Below are positions 15,326-24,562 of a DNA stretch of 64,000 nucleotides, piece by piece. Source of the stretch: Palleronia sp. LCG004. Lineage in GTDB: Bacteria > Pseudomonadota > Alphaproteobacteria > Rhodobacterales > Rhodobacteraceae. Location: contig NZ_CP136760.1 in the NCBI RefSeq assembly GCF_032931615.1, positions 310,001 through 374,000 of the forward strand, given 5' to 3'. Below the pieces are notes generated by a model. The model was not told where the DNA came from, did no database searches, and saw only the letters and a list, made by a program, of their open reading frames with translations. The translations under genes were made by a program, and so were the position numbers. Numbering within the stretch: position 1 is the stretch's first letter; each line of letters begins with the position of its first letter.

Positions 15326-16572
15326 GGCAGATCCACATCGTCGGCGCGGGGCTGGCCGGTCTTGCATGCGCCGCACGGCTGAGCGAGGATCCGGGGCTCC
15401 GGATCACCCTCTGGGAGGCAACACGCCGCGCCGGTGGCCGCTGCTGGAGCTTTCACGACAGCGCGCTCGACCGGGTGATCGACAACGGAAATCACCTGAT
15501 CCTGTCGGGTAACGCAGCCGTTCTCGACCACGCGCGGCGGATCGGGGCAAGCGACCGGCTGAGCATTGCCGAAGATGCCGCCCTGCCCTTCGTCGACCTT
15601 GCCGACGGAAGACGCTGGATTGTGCGGATTCCAGACGGCATCGGCGCATTTTGGCGACATGGGACCCGCCTTCCGGGCGGCACGGGTCGCGTGGCGCTCG
15701 ACATCCTGCGCCTGCTTCGCGCCGGGCCGGGGCGGAGCGTCGGCGAAACGATCCCCGGCCGGGGTCCCGGATGGCGCGCCTTCTGGGAGCCGCTGACCCT
15801 CGCCGTCCTGAACGAGCCGCCCGAGCGTGGATCGGCCCTCCTCCTCGCGCGGGTTCTGCGCGAGACGGTCCTGAAAGGCGCGGGCGCGAGCCGCCCGGTC
15901 CTCGCGCCTGAAGGGCTCGGCCCCGCGCTGGTCGACCCGGCGCTTGCCCTGCTCGAACGGCGCGGGGCGCGTCTCAGATGGGGTGCGCCGCTGCGTGGAG
16001 TCGAATCCGCCGAGGGAAAGATCACCGCGCTCTCCTTCGGGTCCGAAAGCGTTCCCCTCGCACATGACGATGCAGTCGTTCTCGCCTCCGCCGATGCGAT
16101 GGAGCGGGTGATCGACGGCGCGCGGCCCGCGCCCGGGCAGACCATTCTCAACGCGCATTTCCGCATCGCGCCGGACAAAGCGCGGGACTTGCCATCCATC
16201 ATGGGTGTGGTCGGGGCGCGCACGCAATGGATCTTCTGCCGCGACGACGTGGTCTCGGTCACCGTTTCGGCCGCCGAAAGCTCCGGCGCGGCGGGCATGG
16301 CGAACGAGGCATTGCTCGACGCGCTCTGGCCGGACGTGCGCCGCGCGCTCGATCTGGGTGGCGCGCCCCCCCTCGCCCGGCGGCTGATCCGCGCCAAATC
16401 GGCGACGTGGGACCAGTCGGCCGACGCCGTCGCGCGCAGGCATTCGCCGGAAAGCCGGTTTTCGAACCTCGCCCTTGCAGGCGATCACCTTGCGACCGGC
16501 CTTCCCTGCTCCATCGAAGCCGCGATCCGCTCGGGCCTCGATGCGGCCCGGCGAATCGCTGACAGGAACTAG
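15322..16572 (+). CDS. hpnE: hydroxysqualene dehydroxylase HpnE
   Basis: A 416-residue FAD-dependent amine-oxidase-fold protein with HIVGAGLAGLACAARL at the N-terminus, GGRCWSF (about residues 38-44), DNGNHLILSGN, and the C-terminal LALAGDHLATGLPCSIEAAIRSG, all typical of HpnE. It completes the HpnC-HpnD-HpnE route to squalene by reductively removing the hydroxyl of hydroxysqualene. Squalene could feed hopanoids, but no squalene-hopene cyclase is in the window, while the divergent operon encodes CrtN and CrtP. Its 3 prime end overlaps the convergent treS gene by four bases. Confidence 0.9.
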   Translation: MRQIHIVGAGLAGLACAARLSEDPGLRITLWEATRRAGGRCWSFHDSALDRVIDNGNHLILSGNAAVLDHARRIGASDRLSIAEDAALPFVDLADGRRWIVRIPDGIGAFWRHGTRLPGGTGRVALDILRLLRAGPGRSVGETIPGRGPGWRAFWEPLTLAVLNEPPERGSALLLARVLRETVLKGAGASRPVLAPEGLGPALVDPALALLERRGARLRWGAPLRGVESAEGKITALSFGSESVPLAHDDAVVLASADAMERVIDGARPAPGQTILNAHFRIAPDKARDLPSIMGVVGARTQWIFCRDDVVSVTVSAAESSGAAGMANEALLDALWPDVRRALDLGGAPPLARRLIRAKSATWDQSADAVARRHSPESRFSNLALAGDHLATGLPCSIEAAIRSGLDAARRIADRN

Positions 16573-19500
16573 CCCGCGCGCGCGAGGGTCAGCAGGCCCC
16601 TGAGCGGGATCTCGACCCAATCGGGCCGCATCGCCATCTCATAGCCCACCTCGTAGCCCGCCTTCTGGATCAGGAAGAGGTCCAGCAACGCACGCTCGAA
16701 CCCGGCATCCGAGGGATGCAACGCGCTGCCTTCCGCCACTTCGCGATAGGCCGACAGGAACGTCGCCTCCGTCGCGCGCCTCCATTCTTCGGCATCTGCC
16801 ATGGTGCGGTCGGGGTCGGCCCCGAGCTCGATCCGACGGCGCAGAGTAGACCAGAGCGCGTAGTCGAAGCTCCGCAACATGCCCGCGACGTCGCGCAGCG
16901 GAGAGGTCTTCGCCTGCCGTTCCGAAAGCGGGCGCGCGGGCTCGCCTTCGAAATCGATGATCGTCACGTCGGTCTCGACGACAAGGACCTGTCCGAGATG
17001 ATAATCGCCATGAATGCGGGCAATGCCGCCCGACGGCTCCATCCCTTCGAGCGCGTCGATCCGCGCGAGGAGCGCCGCACGCCGGTCGAGCAACTCTTCG
17101 GCCACGACGCGGCTTTCCTCGGGCAACGACCCCAGATGCGATTGCAACCGGTCGAGCGTGTCCGACAGTTCGGCCCGGACGGTCCGGGCAAGCTCGGATA
17201 CCGTGTCGCGCGTCAGCGGCTCGCGGGCGAAGGCGCTGCCCTCGGCCCCGCTTGCCAGCGCGAGGTGAAGCTCGGCCGTCCGCTGCCCGAGGACGGTCGC
17301 GATATCGACCGGCCCGTCGAGGCTGGTGTCGTCCTCTGGCGACATCGCCTCGCGACCCGCCATCTCGCGTCGTTCGAGCCCGCGATCGAGCGCGCCCGTC
17401 ACGTAGGTCCAGGCGTCACCCTGGTTGCGGACGAAATCGAACGCGGCGGCGAGAGTCGTGACCTCGCCATCCGCATCCGTCCAGTCGATCGTCCCGAGCA
17501 GCGCGGGGGCTGCCGCGAAATCGGTCTCGGATGTCAGGAACCGCGCGATCTCGATATCGGGCTGCACCCCCTGCTGGAGACGGCGATAAAGCTTCAGGAT
17601 CACCGTGTCGGCAAAGGCGATCGAGGCGTTCGATTGCTCGCCCGACAGCAATCTCGGCTCGCCCGGATCGTCTGGGATCGCATCCATCCGGTCGGTTCTG
17701 GTGAAATCGATACGACCTGCCTGCGCGTCGATCTCCCGCCCGTCGCGCAGCGCCCTGAGCAGCGCCACGGCCATTGCCTCGTCCACGGCACCGTCAAGCA
17801 CCGCACCCACGCTGTTGGCGCGGCGCAGCTTGGCCAGCGTCGCGGGGAGGCGCGGCGACATCGAAAGATTGTCCTCGCCCCAAACGGCCGAGAGGGGCAT
17901 GAAATAGCGCTGCGTCGCGTCGCCGGCAGTCACATCGGCCACGGCGAGCATGTGCCGCCCCTCTTCCATCTGGGCGAGCTGGGTCAGCTCGACCCCGTCG
18001 ATCCGGTTCTCCTTGGCGGCGAACCATCTCTGCATGGGCAGGTAGTCGCGCAGCGTATCCTGCACGAAAGCCCCCGCCGCGCGGTCCGACAATGCACCCG
18101 CGAGCGTCCCGTCGCGCGTGGTGAGCGTCAGGAAATCCGGCAGGATCTGTCCTTGCGGTGCGTTCCATCCCGACGCGTCATCCGCCTCGGACAGCAGGAA
18201 CCAGTAGAAACCGTATCCGGGCAGCGTCAACATATAGGGAAGCGTGCCCACCGCAGGAAAAGCCGATTGCCCCGTCATCTCGATCGGCACGCGCCCGTCG
18301 AATTCGTGCAGGTCGATCTCGGCCGCCTGGGCCTGACGCGACAGGTTCGCGACGCAGAGTACCGTCTCGGACCCGTCGCGGCGCAGATAGGCGAGAACCT
18401 TGCGGTTCGCGGGATAGAGCAGCTCGATCTCGCCGCGCCCGAAGACCGGATGGCGCTGCCGAACGCCGATCATCCGGCGGATCCAGTTCAGAAGCGATGT
18501 GGGCGAGGCCTGCTGCGCCTCGACGTTGATGGCCTGATAGCCGTGGACCGGGTCCTGAATCGTCGGCAGGTAGAGCTGCTGGGGAAGCGCGCGCGAGAAA
18601 CCGGCATTGCGGTCGGCCGACCACTGCATGGGCGTGCGGACGCCGTCCCGGTCGCCGAGATAGTAGTTGTCGCCCATGCCGATCTCGTCGCCGTAATAGA
18701 CGATGGGCGTGCCCGGCATCGACATCAGCAGCGAATTGAGAAGCTCGATCTTGCGGCGGTCGTTCTGCAGCAGCGGCGCGAGGCGACGGCGGATCCCCAT
18801 ATTGATCCGCGCCCGCTTGTCCGACGCGTAGAAGTCCCACAGATAGTCACGCTCGCGATCCGTCACCATTTCGAGCGTCAGCTCGTCGTGGTTCCTCAGG
18901 AAGATCGCCCATTGGCAATCCTCGGGGATCTCGGGCGTCTGCCGGATGATGTCCGAGATCGGATAGCGGTCCTCCTGCGCCACGGCCATGTACATCCGCG
19001 GCATGAGCGGGAAGTGGAAGCCCATGTGGCATTCGTCGCCCTCGCCGAAATAGGGGCGCGTGTCCTCGGGCCACTGGTTCGCCTCGGCCAGCAGCATCCG
19101 GCCCTCGTAATGCTTGTCGAGATCGGCGCGGATCGCCTTCAGCACGTCATGCGTCTCGGGCAGGTTCTCGTTGTTGGTGCCGTCGCGCTCGACCAGATAG
19201 GGGATCGCGTCGAGCCTCAGGCCGTCGACACCCTTGTCGAGCCAGAAATGCATGGCATCGAGCACGGCCTCCATCACGGCGGGATTGTCGAAGTTCAGAT
19301 CGGGTTGGTGATCGAAGAAGCGGTGCCAGTAGAACTGCTCCGCCACCGGGTCCCACGTCCAGTTGCTGTCATGGGTGTCGTTGAAGATGACCCGCGTCTT
19401 GTCCATCCATTTCTGCGGATCGTCGGACCAGACGTAGAAATCCCGCTCGGGGCTTCCCTTCGGCGCGCGGCGGGCGCGCTGAAACCATTCGTGCTGGTCC

Positions 19501-19859
19501 GAGGTGTGGTTGATGACGAGCTCGGTGATGACCTTCAGGCCGCGCCGGTGCGCCTCGGAGACCAGCGTCTCGAAATCCTCCATCGTGCCGTAGGACGGGT
19601 TGATGGCCTTGTATTCGGAGATGTCGTAGCCGTCGTCGCGAAGCGGCGAGGGATAGAACGGCAGTACCCAGATCGCCGTCGCGCCCAGATCCTCGATATG
19701 ATCGAGCCGCTGCATCAACCCTTTGAAGTCGCCGATGCCGTCGCCGTTCGAGTCCTGATATGCCTTGATATGCAGCTGGTAGATGACGGCATCCTTGTAC
19801 CAGTCCGCCGCCTGCCCGTCCGTCGCCTGCGCCATTGCGCCCGTCACCATGTCGTTCAT
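16569..19859 (-). CDS. treS: trehalose synthase-maltokinase fusion (TreS-Mak/Pep2)
   Basis: A 1096-residue two-domain protein. Residues about 20-550 are a GH13 amylase-fold trehalose synthase with DGLRLDAIPYL (nucleophile Asp near 214), LLAEANQW (acid Glu near 255) and LRNHDELTL (Asp near 323). After a linker, residues about 580-1090 form a maltokinase with the kinase-like catalytic HGDYHLGQVL (about 948-957) and IIDFEGEPARPLSERQAKTSPLRD. The first half interconverts trehalose and maltose; the second phosphorylates maltose with ATP to maltose 1-phosphate, the GlgE substrate. It overlaps glgE by four bases. Confidence 0.93.
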   Translation of the reverse strand: MNDMVTGAMAQATDGQAADWYKDAVIYQLHIKAYQDSNGDGIGDFKGLMQRLDHIEDLGATAIWVLPFYPSPLRDDGYDISEYKAINPSYGTMEDFETLVSEAHRRGLKVITELVINHTSDQHEWFQRARRAPKGSPERDFYVWSDDPQKWMDKTRVIFNDTHDSNWTWDPVAEQFYWHRFFDHQPDLNFDNPAVMEAVLDAMHFWLDKGVDGLRLDAIPYLVERDGTNNENLPETHDVLKAIRADLDKHYEGRMLLAEANQWPEDTRPYFGEGDECHMGFHFPLMPRMYMAVAQEDRYPISDIIRQTPEIPEDCQWAIFLRNHDELTLEMVTDRERDYLWDFYASDKRARINMGIRRRLAPLLQNDRRKIELLNSLLMSMPGTPIVYYGDEIGMGDNYYLGDRDGVRTPMQWSADRNAGFSRALPQQLYLPTIQDPVHGYQAINVEAQQASPTSLLNWIRRMIGVRQRHPVFGRGEIELLYPANRKVLAYLRRDGSETVLCVANLSRQAQAAEIDLHEFDGRVPIEMTGQSAFPAVGTLPYMLTLPGYGFYWFLLSEADDASGWNAPQGQILPDFLTLTTRDGTLAGALSDRAAGAFVQDTLRDYLPMQRWFAAKENRIDGVELTQLAQMEEGRHMLAVADVTAGDATQRYFMPLSAVWGEDNLSMSPRLPATLAKLRRANSVGAVLDGAVDEAMAVALLRALRDGREIDAQAGRIDFTRTDRMDAIPDDPGEPRLLSGEQSNASIAFADTVILKLYRRLQQGVQPDIEIARFLTSETDFAAAPALLGTIDWTDADGEVTTLAAAFDFVRNQGDAWTYVTGALDRGLERREMAGREAMSPEDDTSLDGPVDIATVLGQRTAELHLALASGAEGSAFAREPLTRDTVSELARTVRAELSDTLDRLQSHLGSLPEESRVVAEELLDRRAALLARIDALEGMEPSGGIARIHGDYHLGQVLVVETDVTIIDFEGEPARPLSERQAKTSPLRDVAGMLRSFDYALWSTLRRRIELGADPDRTMADAEEWRRATEATFLSAYREVAEGSALHPSDAGFERALLDLFLIQKAGYEVGYEMAMRPDWVEIPLRGLLTLARAG

Positions 19860-21823
19860 TCGGCCTCCCGCGGCACCAGCTTCCAGATCGCGTAGGGCCG
19901 CGTCTGCGGATCGAGGCCCAGGATGTGCGTCTTGCCGTGCCAGTCAAACCCGTTGCCATGCACCATGTCCACCACCCCGATCGCACCGTCGTCGGGCAGG
20001 CCGAATTCCCAGAGCGGGACTTCGAACGAGAACTCGGCGGGGTTGAACGGGTCGATCAGCACGTGAAAGAGCAGGTAACTGCCCGAACTCCGGTCGAAAC
20101 GACCGTAATAGAGCACCCGGTCGTCCGATGCGTGATAGAACCGCAGGTTGCGGAAGTCGCGCATCGCGGGCTCGGTCCGGCGGATATGGTTGATGAGACG
20201 GACATCTTCCTTGATGTGACCCGGCGCATCGTAGTCGCGATGCTTCAACTCGTATTTCTCGGAATCGAGATATTCGTCCTTGGGCGGCAGCCAGTCCGCC
20301 TCGCACAGCTCGAAGCCCGAATACATCCCCCAGTTCCCGACAAGCGATCCGGCCATCAGCGCGCGGGTCCGAAAGCCCGGACGGCCCGACGTGTGGTTGA
20401 AATACGGATTGATGTCGGGCGTGTTGGTGAAGAAGTTCGGCCGCATGTGATCGCGGCATTCCTCGGTCGTGAGCTCGGTCAGATACTCCGCCAGATCGGC
20501 CTTCGTGTTGCGCCAGGTGTAGTAGGTATAGCTCTGGTTGAAGCCGAGCTTGGCGAGCCGCTTCATCACCTTCGGGCGTGTGAACGCCTCGCTCAGGAAG
20601 ATCGCGCCGGGATGCGCGTCCCGAACTTCGGCGATGATCCATTCCCAGAACGGGAACGGCTTGGTGTGGGGGTTGTCGACCCGGAAGCACAGCACGCCCC
20701 GATCGGCCCAGAACAGAAAGATGTCGCGCACCGCCTTCCAGAAGGGGGCGTTCGGGCTTCCATCGTCGTTGTAGTAGCGGAAGTTGACGATATCCTCATA
20801 TTTCTTCGGCGGATTCTCGGCAAACTTGATGCTTCCATCGGGCCGTCGCTCGAACCAGTCGGGATGTTCCTCGATCCAAGGGTGATCGGGCGAAGCGTTG
20901 AGCGCGATGTCCAGCGCGATCTCGAGCCCCTTCTCACGGGCCGCCGCGACCAGCGCGTCGAGATCCTCAAGCGTCCCGAGTTCGGGATGGACGTCGGTCA
21001 TTCCGCCCTCGGGCGATCCGATCGCATAGGGCGAGCCGACATCGCCGGGCTCGGCACGCAATGCGTTGTTCTTGCCCTTGCGGTTCGTCGTGCCGATCGG
21101 GTGAATGGGCGGGAAATAGAGAACGTCGAACCCCAGATCCCGCACGTAGTCGAGCCGCCCGATCACGTCGCGGAACGTGCCGTGCCTGCCCGCGGACCCG
21201 GCGGATCGTGGGAAAAGCTCGTACCAGGCCGAGAACGCGGCGCGCTCGCGATCGACCCAGACGGGGATTTCCATGGGATATTCGGTGACGTTGCCGCGCG
21301 GCCCGATCCGGTTCATGAGCTCGGCCGCCTCAGCCGTCAGCAGCGTCTCGGCATTGCCCTTCTTCGCGGCGGTGGCGAGCGCCTTGAGCGTTCCGGCCGA
21401 CCCACGCGGGGCCTTGGTCCGCGAAAGGAGATCCGCCGCCTCCTTCATCTCGACCGCGACATCCTGGCCCGCGTCGATCTTCTTGCGGGTATCGCGCGCC
21501 CAGGTGCCCCAGAGATCACGCCACGCGATGATCTTGAAACTTGACGGGCCATTACGGTCGAACGTGACCTCCGCTCCCCAGCGGTCGTTGTCGACAAAGG
21601 CCATCCGCTCTTCGCGGCCGTCGGGCAGGACCACCGCCGCCGCGACCACCTCGTGGCCGTCGCCGAAGATGTCGGCCTCGATCGCGAAGGGCCAGCCCTC
21701 GACCGCTTTCGCGGCGAACCGGCCCCCGTCGATCATGGGCGCGACCGCCTCGATCACCAACCGATGTTGCGCGAGCTCTTCGAGGCTCGCGTCCTTCATG
21801 TTCTTCTTCGTGTCGGACGACAT
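19856..21823 (-). CDS. glgE: alpha-1,4-glucan:maltose-1-phosphate maltosyltransferase GlgE
   Basis: A 655-residue GH13_3 enzyme that extends alpha-1,4-glucan with maltose 1-phosphate. Seen are the N-terminal beta-sandwich domain, YFPPIHPIG, SPDHPWIEEHPDWF, the nucleophile in LCFRVDNPHTKPFPFWEW (near residue 381) and the acid in IFLSEAFTRPK (near residue 408). Length is normal for the family. It precedes treS-maltokinase on the same mRNA, giving a trehalose-to-glucan route. The branching enzyme GlgB, often the third partner, is not in the window. Confidence 0.93.
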   Translation of the reverse strand: MSSDTKKNMKDASLEELAQHRLVIEAVAPMIDGGRFAAKAVEGWPFAIEADIFGDGHEVVAAAVVLPDGREERMAFVDNDRWGAEVTFDRNGPSSFKIIAWRDLWGTWARDTRKKIDAGQDVAVEMKEAADLLSRTKAPRGSAGTLKALATAAKKGNAETLLTAEAAELMNRIGPRGNVTEYPMEIPVWVDRERAAFSAWYELFPRSAGSAGRHGTFRDVIGRLDYVRDLGFDVLYFPPIHPIGTTNRKGKNNALRAEPGDVGSPYAIGSPEGGMTDVHPELGTLEDLDALVAAAREKGLEIALDIALNASPDHPWIEEHPDWFERRPDGSIKFAENPPKKYEDIVNFRYYNDDGSPNAPFWKAVRDIFLFWADRGVLCFRVDNPHTKPFPFWEWIIAEVRDAHPGAIFLSEAFTRPKVMKRLAKLGFNQSYTYYTWRNTKADLAEYLTELTTEECRDHMRPNFFTNTPDINPYFNHTSGRPGFRTRALMAGSLVGNWGMYSGFELCEADWLPPKDEYLDSEKYELKHRDYDAPGHIKEDVRLINHIRRTEPAMRDFRNLRFYHASDDRVLYYGRFDRSSGSYLLFHVLIDPFNPAEFSFEVPLWEFGLPDDGAIGVVDMVHGNGFDWHGKTHILGLDPQTRPYAIWKLVPREAE

Positions 21824-21913
21824 ATCCGGGGTTCCTCACCGCACGGGATTGCTTCGTCCGTCTAACAAGGCCGCGCGGAGCCGGGTTCCCGACCGCAACG
21901 CGCGGAGCGGCGT

Positions 21914-23251
21914 TCAGCCCTTCCGGTCGAGCCGGTTGGCCACCCCGAGCGCCACGATCGTGCAGATCGCCCCCGACAGGAGATAGGCCCCCGCCGCGAT
22001 CAGGCCGAAATAGGCCGACAGGGAAAGCGCCGCGAGCGGTGCGAACCCCGCCCCGAACAGCCACGCCATGTCGGATGTGATGGCCGACCCGGTATAGCGG
22101 AACCGTTTGGAGAAACGCTGCGCGACCACGCCCGAGGATTGGCCGAAGCAGATGCCGAGAAGCGCGAAGCCGCTGAACATGAAGAAGATCTCGCCCACCA
22201 CGCCGCCATCGAGGAATTGCGGCGCGAAACCGCTGAAGGCGGCCGTCGCGATGGCGCAATCGCGCAGGAGGCGGCGCCGACCGTATTTCGCGGCGAGCCA
22301 TCCCGAGGCGAGGATCCCCACCAGGAAGAAGGCCGACGCGACGGAGGAGATGGTCAGGAAGTGCCACGGCTCTTCGTCGGTGTAGAGAAAGATCCACGAC
22401 AGCGGGAACACCGTCATCATGTGGAAGAGCGCGAAGGTCGCGAGCGGCACGAACGCGCCCAGCAGGATGGTCGGCCCCTCGGAGCGCACCGTCTTGAAGA
22501 TCGGCTCGGGCTGCAATTCACGCGCGCGGAAAAGCTTGGTGTATTCGGGTGTCACCACGATCCGGAGCCTGGCGAAAAGTGCCACGACGTTGATTGCGAA
22601 GGCCACGAAGAACGGATAACGCCAGCCCCAATCGTAGAAATCCTCGGGCGAGAGCACGGCCAGGAAATAGGCGAAGAGCCCCGTCGCCACGAGAAAGCCG
22701 ACGGCGGCGCCGATCTGCGGCACCATGGTGTAGAACGACCGCTTCTCGTCGGGCGCGTCGAGCGCGAGAAGCGAGGCGAGCCCGTCCCAGCTGCCCCCGA
22801 TGGCGAGCCCCTGCATGATCCGCAGGATGATCAGGATCGCGACGGAGAAGTTGCCGATCGAATCGTAGGACGGGAGAAACCCGATCGCCACGGTCGCGGT
22901 GCCGAGCATCAGCAGCGCCGATGTCAGCCGCGCGCTCTTTCCCTGCCGGTGGTCGATGTAATTGAACAGCATCGTGCCGAAGGGCCGCGCGATGAAGGCG
23001 AGCGCGAAGATCGCGAAGCAGTAGATCGTGCCCACGACCGGATCGGCATAGGGAAAGACCCAGGCCGGGAACACGATCACCGACGCGACCGCGAAAACGA
23101 AGAAGTCGAAGAACTCGGATGTGCGGCCGATCACCACGCCCACCGCGACATCGCCCGGATTCACATGGTGCGGATCGTCGATATTGATGTTGCGCGCCTC
23201 TTTCTCGAGAGCGCTCTCTGGGGAATCGGCCACGTGTTTCGCCTCGTTCAT
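21914..23251 (-). CDS. MFS transporter, metabolite:H+ symporter (MHS) family
   Basis: About 445 residues with twelve predicted membrane segments. It carries the MHS-type hallmarks IGRTSEFFDFFVFAV at the first segment, RPFGTMLFNYIDHRQGK between segments two and three, and LRIMQGLAIGGSWDG at segment four. Relatives move organic acids, betaine, proline or shikimate by proton symport; the substrate here is not evident. The start is uncertain: ATG 23251 (MNEAKH) and ATG 23275 (MRPTAK) are both possible and neither has a strong ribosome site. It is divergent from cyoA and monocistronic. Confidence 0.85.
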   Translation of the reverse strand: MNEAKHVADSPESALEKEARNINIDDPHHVNPGDVAVGVVIGRTSEFFDFFVFAVASVIVFPAWVFPYADPVVGTIYCFAIFALAFIARPFGTMLFNYIDHRQGKSARLTSALLMLGTATVAIGFLPSYDSIGNFSVAILIILRIMQGLAIGGSWDGLASLLALDAPDEKRSFYTMVPQIGAAVGFLVATGLFAYFLAVLSPEDFYDWGWRYPFFVAFAINVVALFARLRIVVTPEYTKLFRARELQPEPIFKTVRSEGPTILLGAFVPLATFALFHMMTVFPLSWIFLYTDEEPWHFLTISSVASAFFLVGILASGWLAAKYGRRRLLRDCAIATAAFSGFAPQFLDGGVVGEIFFMFSGFALLGICFGQSSGVVAQRFSKRFRYTGSAITSDMAWLFGAGFAPLAALSLSAYFGLIAAGAYLLSGAICTIVALGVANRLDRKG

Positions 23252-23318
23252 CGCGTCTTTCGCGGTCGGACGCATCCCGCCGCAGGGTCCCTTATGCCGC
23301 GTCGCGGCCGCGGGCTGC

Positions 23319-23337
23319 ATTGGACGGATTGTCCAAT
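23319..23337. promoter_or_regulatory. inverted repeat between the MHS transporter and cyoA
   Basis: A perfect palindrome, ATTGGAC (23319-23325) and GTCCAAT (23331-23337), with a 5-base spacer. It sits in the divergent intergenic region, 61 bases before the cyoA start. It does not match an FNR box (TTGAT-N4-ATCAA). It may bind a dimeric regulator of the transporter or of the oxidase operon. Confidence 0.45.
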
Positions 23338-23397
23338 CGCCACCGCCCCGCCCCCTTGGTAGCCCTTGCGGCGATCCAGACCAAGACCGTGGATGCC

Positions 23398-24558
23398 ATG
23401 ATCCTCAGACGCACGATTCTCGCCCTTCTCGCCGTCCTGCCGCTGGCCGGATGCGACATGGTGCTGCTTTCCCCCGCAGGCGACGTCGCGCAGCAGCAGA
23501 GCAACCTGCTGATCTTCGCCACGCTGCTGATGCTGCTCGTGATCGTGCCGGTCATGGCGCTCACGGTGATCTTCGCCTGGCGCTACCGCGCAAGCAACGA
23601 GGACGCGGAATACGCGCCCGACTGGGATCATTCGACCAAGATCGAACTTGTCGTCTGGGCGGTGCCGCTGCTCATCATCATCGTGCTGGGTGCCGTGACC
23701 TACGTGGGCACGCATCATCTCGACCCCTATCGTCCGCTCGGGCGGATCGACGCCTCGACCCCGATCGACGCCGAGGTGGAGCCGATCGAGATCCAGGTCG
23801 TCTCGCTCGACTGGAAATGGCTCTTCATCTATCCGCAATACGACGTCGCGATGGTCAACGAGCTTGTCGTGCCGGTCGATCGTCCCGTGACGTTCTCGCT
23901 CACCTCCGAAAAGGTGATGAACACCTTCTCCGTGCCCACCATGGCCGGCATGATCTACACCATGGCCGGAATGGAGACGACGCTGCACGGCGTGCTCAAT
24001 TCCGAAGGCACGTTCGAGGGGCGCTCGGCCCATTACAGCGGCGCGGGCTTCTCCCAGATGCGCTTTGATGTCGTGGCGACGGACGATGCGGGCTTCGACG
24101 ACTGGATCGCCCGCACGCGCGATGACGGCTCCACGCTCGACCGCGAGGCCTATCTCGAACTGGCCGTGCCGAGCGTGGCGGATCCGGTCGTCCCCTTCTC
24201 GGACGTCGAGGACAACCTCTTCGACCTGATCGTCAACATGTGCGTCGAGCCCGGTCGCATGTGCATGAGCGAGATGATGGCGATCGACGCGCAGGGCGGG
24301 CTCGGGCTCGAAGGGCTGCACGCCACACTGCCCGACAACTCTGACCGGCGAACCGCGGCCGTCTTCGGACCAGAGCGCCGCTACGTCCCCGCGATCTGCA
24401 CCGAAGAAGAGGCGATGGACGCGATCGTCGCGCGCGAGGCGCTGCCGATCCGCGACCGCTTCGCCATCCTCACCGGGCAAGACCTCCTAAACGGCGGCAT
24501 CGCGCCGCGGCAATCCTCCCCCGACGGCACGTCCCCGGACCAAGACAGCGAATCGTGA
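23398..24558 (+). CDS. cyoA: cytochrome bo3 ubiquinol oxidase subunit II CyoA
   Basis: A 386-residue lipoprotein: the signal peptide ends in the lipobox LAGC (Cys19). Two membrane helices follow (about residues 35-60 and 80-100), then a periplasmic cupredoxin domain with [10 protein letters not shown] and the C-terminal COX_ARM extension. The CuA ligands of cytochrome c oxidases are absent ([11 protein letters not shown] has no cysteines), so this is a quinol oxidase. Subunit II helps form the quinol site. It is the first gene of cyoABCD-surf1-regBA. Compared with E. coli CyoA (about 315 residues) it has a long loop or C-terminal region. Confidence 0.94.
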   Translation: MILRRTILALLAVLPLAGCDMVLLSPAGDVAQQQSNLLIFATLLMLLVIVPVMALTVIFAWRYRASNEDAEYAPDWDHSTKIELVVWAVPLLIIIVLGAVTYVGTHHLDPYRPLGRIDASTPIDAEVEPIEIQVVSLDWKWLFIYPQYDVAMVNELVVPVDRPVTFSLTSEKVMNTFSVPTMAGMIYTMAGMETTLHGVLNSEGTFEGRSAHYSGAGFSQMRFDVVATDDAGFDDWIARTRDDGSTLDREAYLELAVPSVADPVVPFSDVEDNLFDLIVNMCVEPGRMCMSEMMAIDAQGGLGLEGLHATLPDNSDRRTAAVFGPERRYVPAICTEEEAMDAIVAREALPIRDRFAILTGQDLLNGGIAPRQSSPDGTSPDQDSES

Positions 24559-24562
24559 CATC

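Noticed and set aside
16716..19895. 1059-codon plus-strand frame opposite treS
   Set aside because: Antisense shadow of treS-maltokinase produced by GC bias; no family motif, unusual Arg/His/Gln content.
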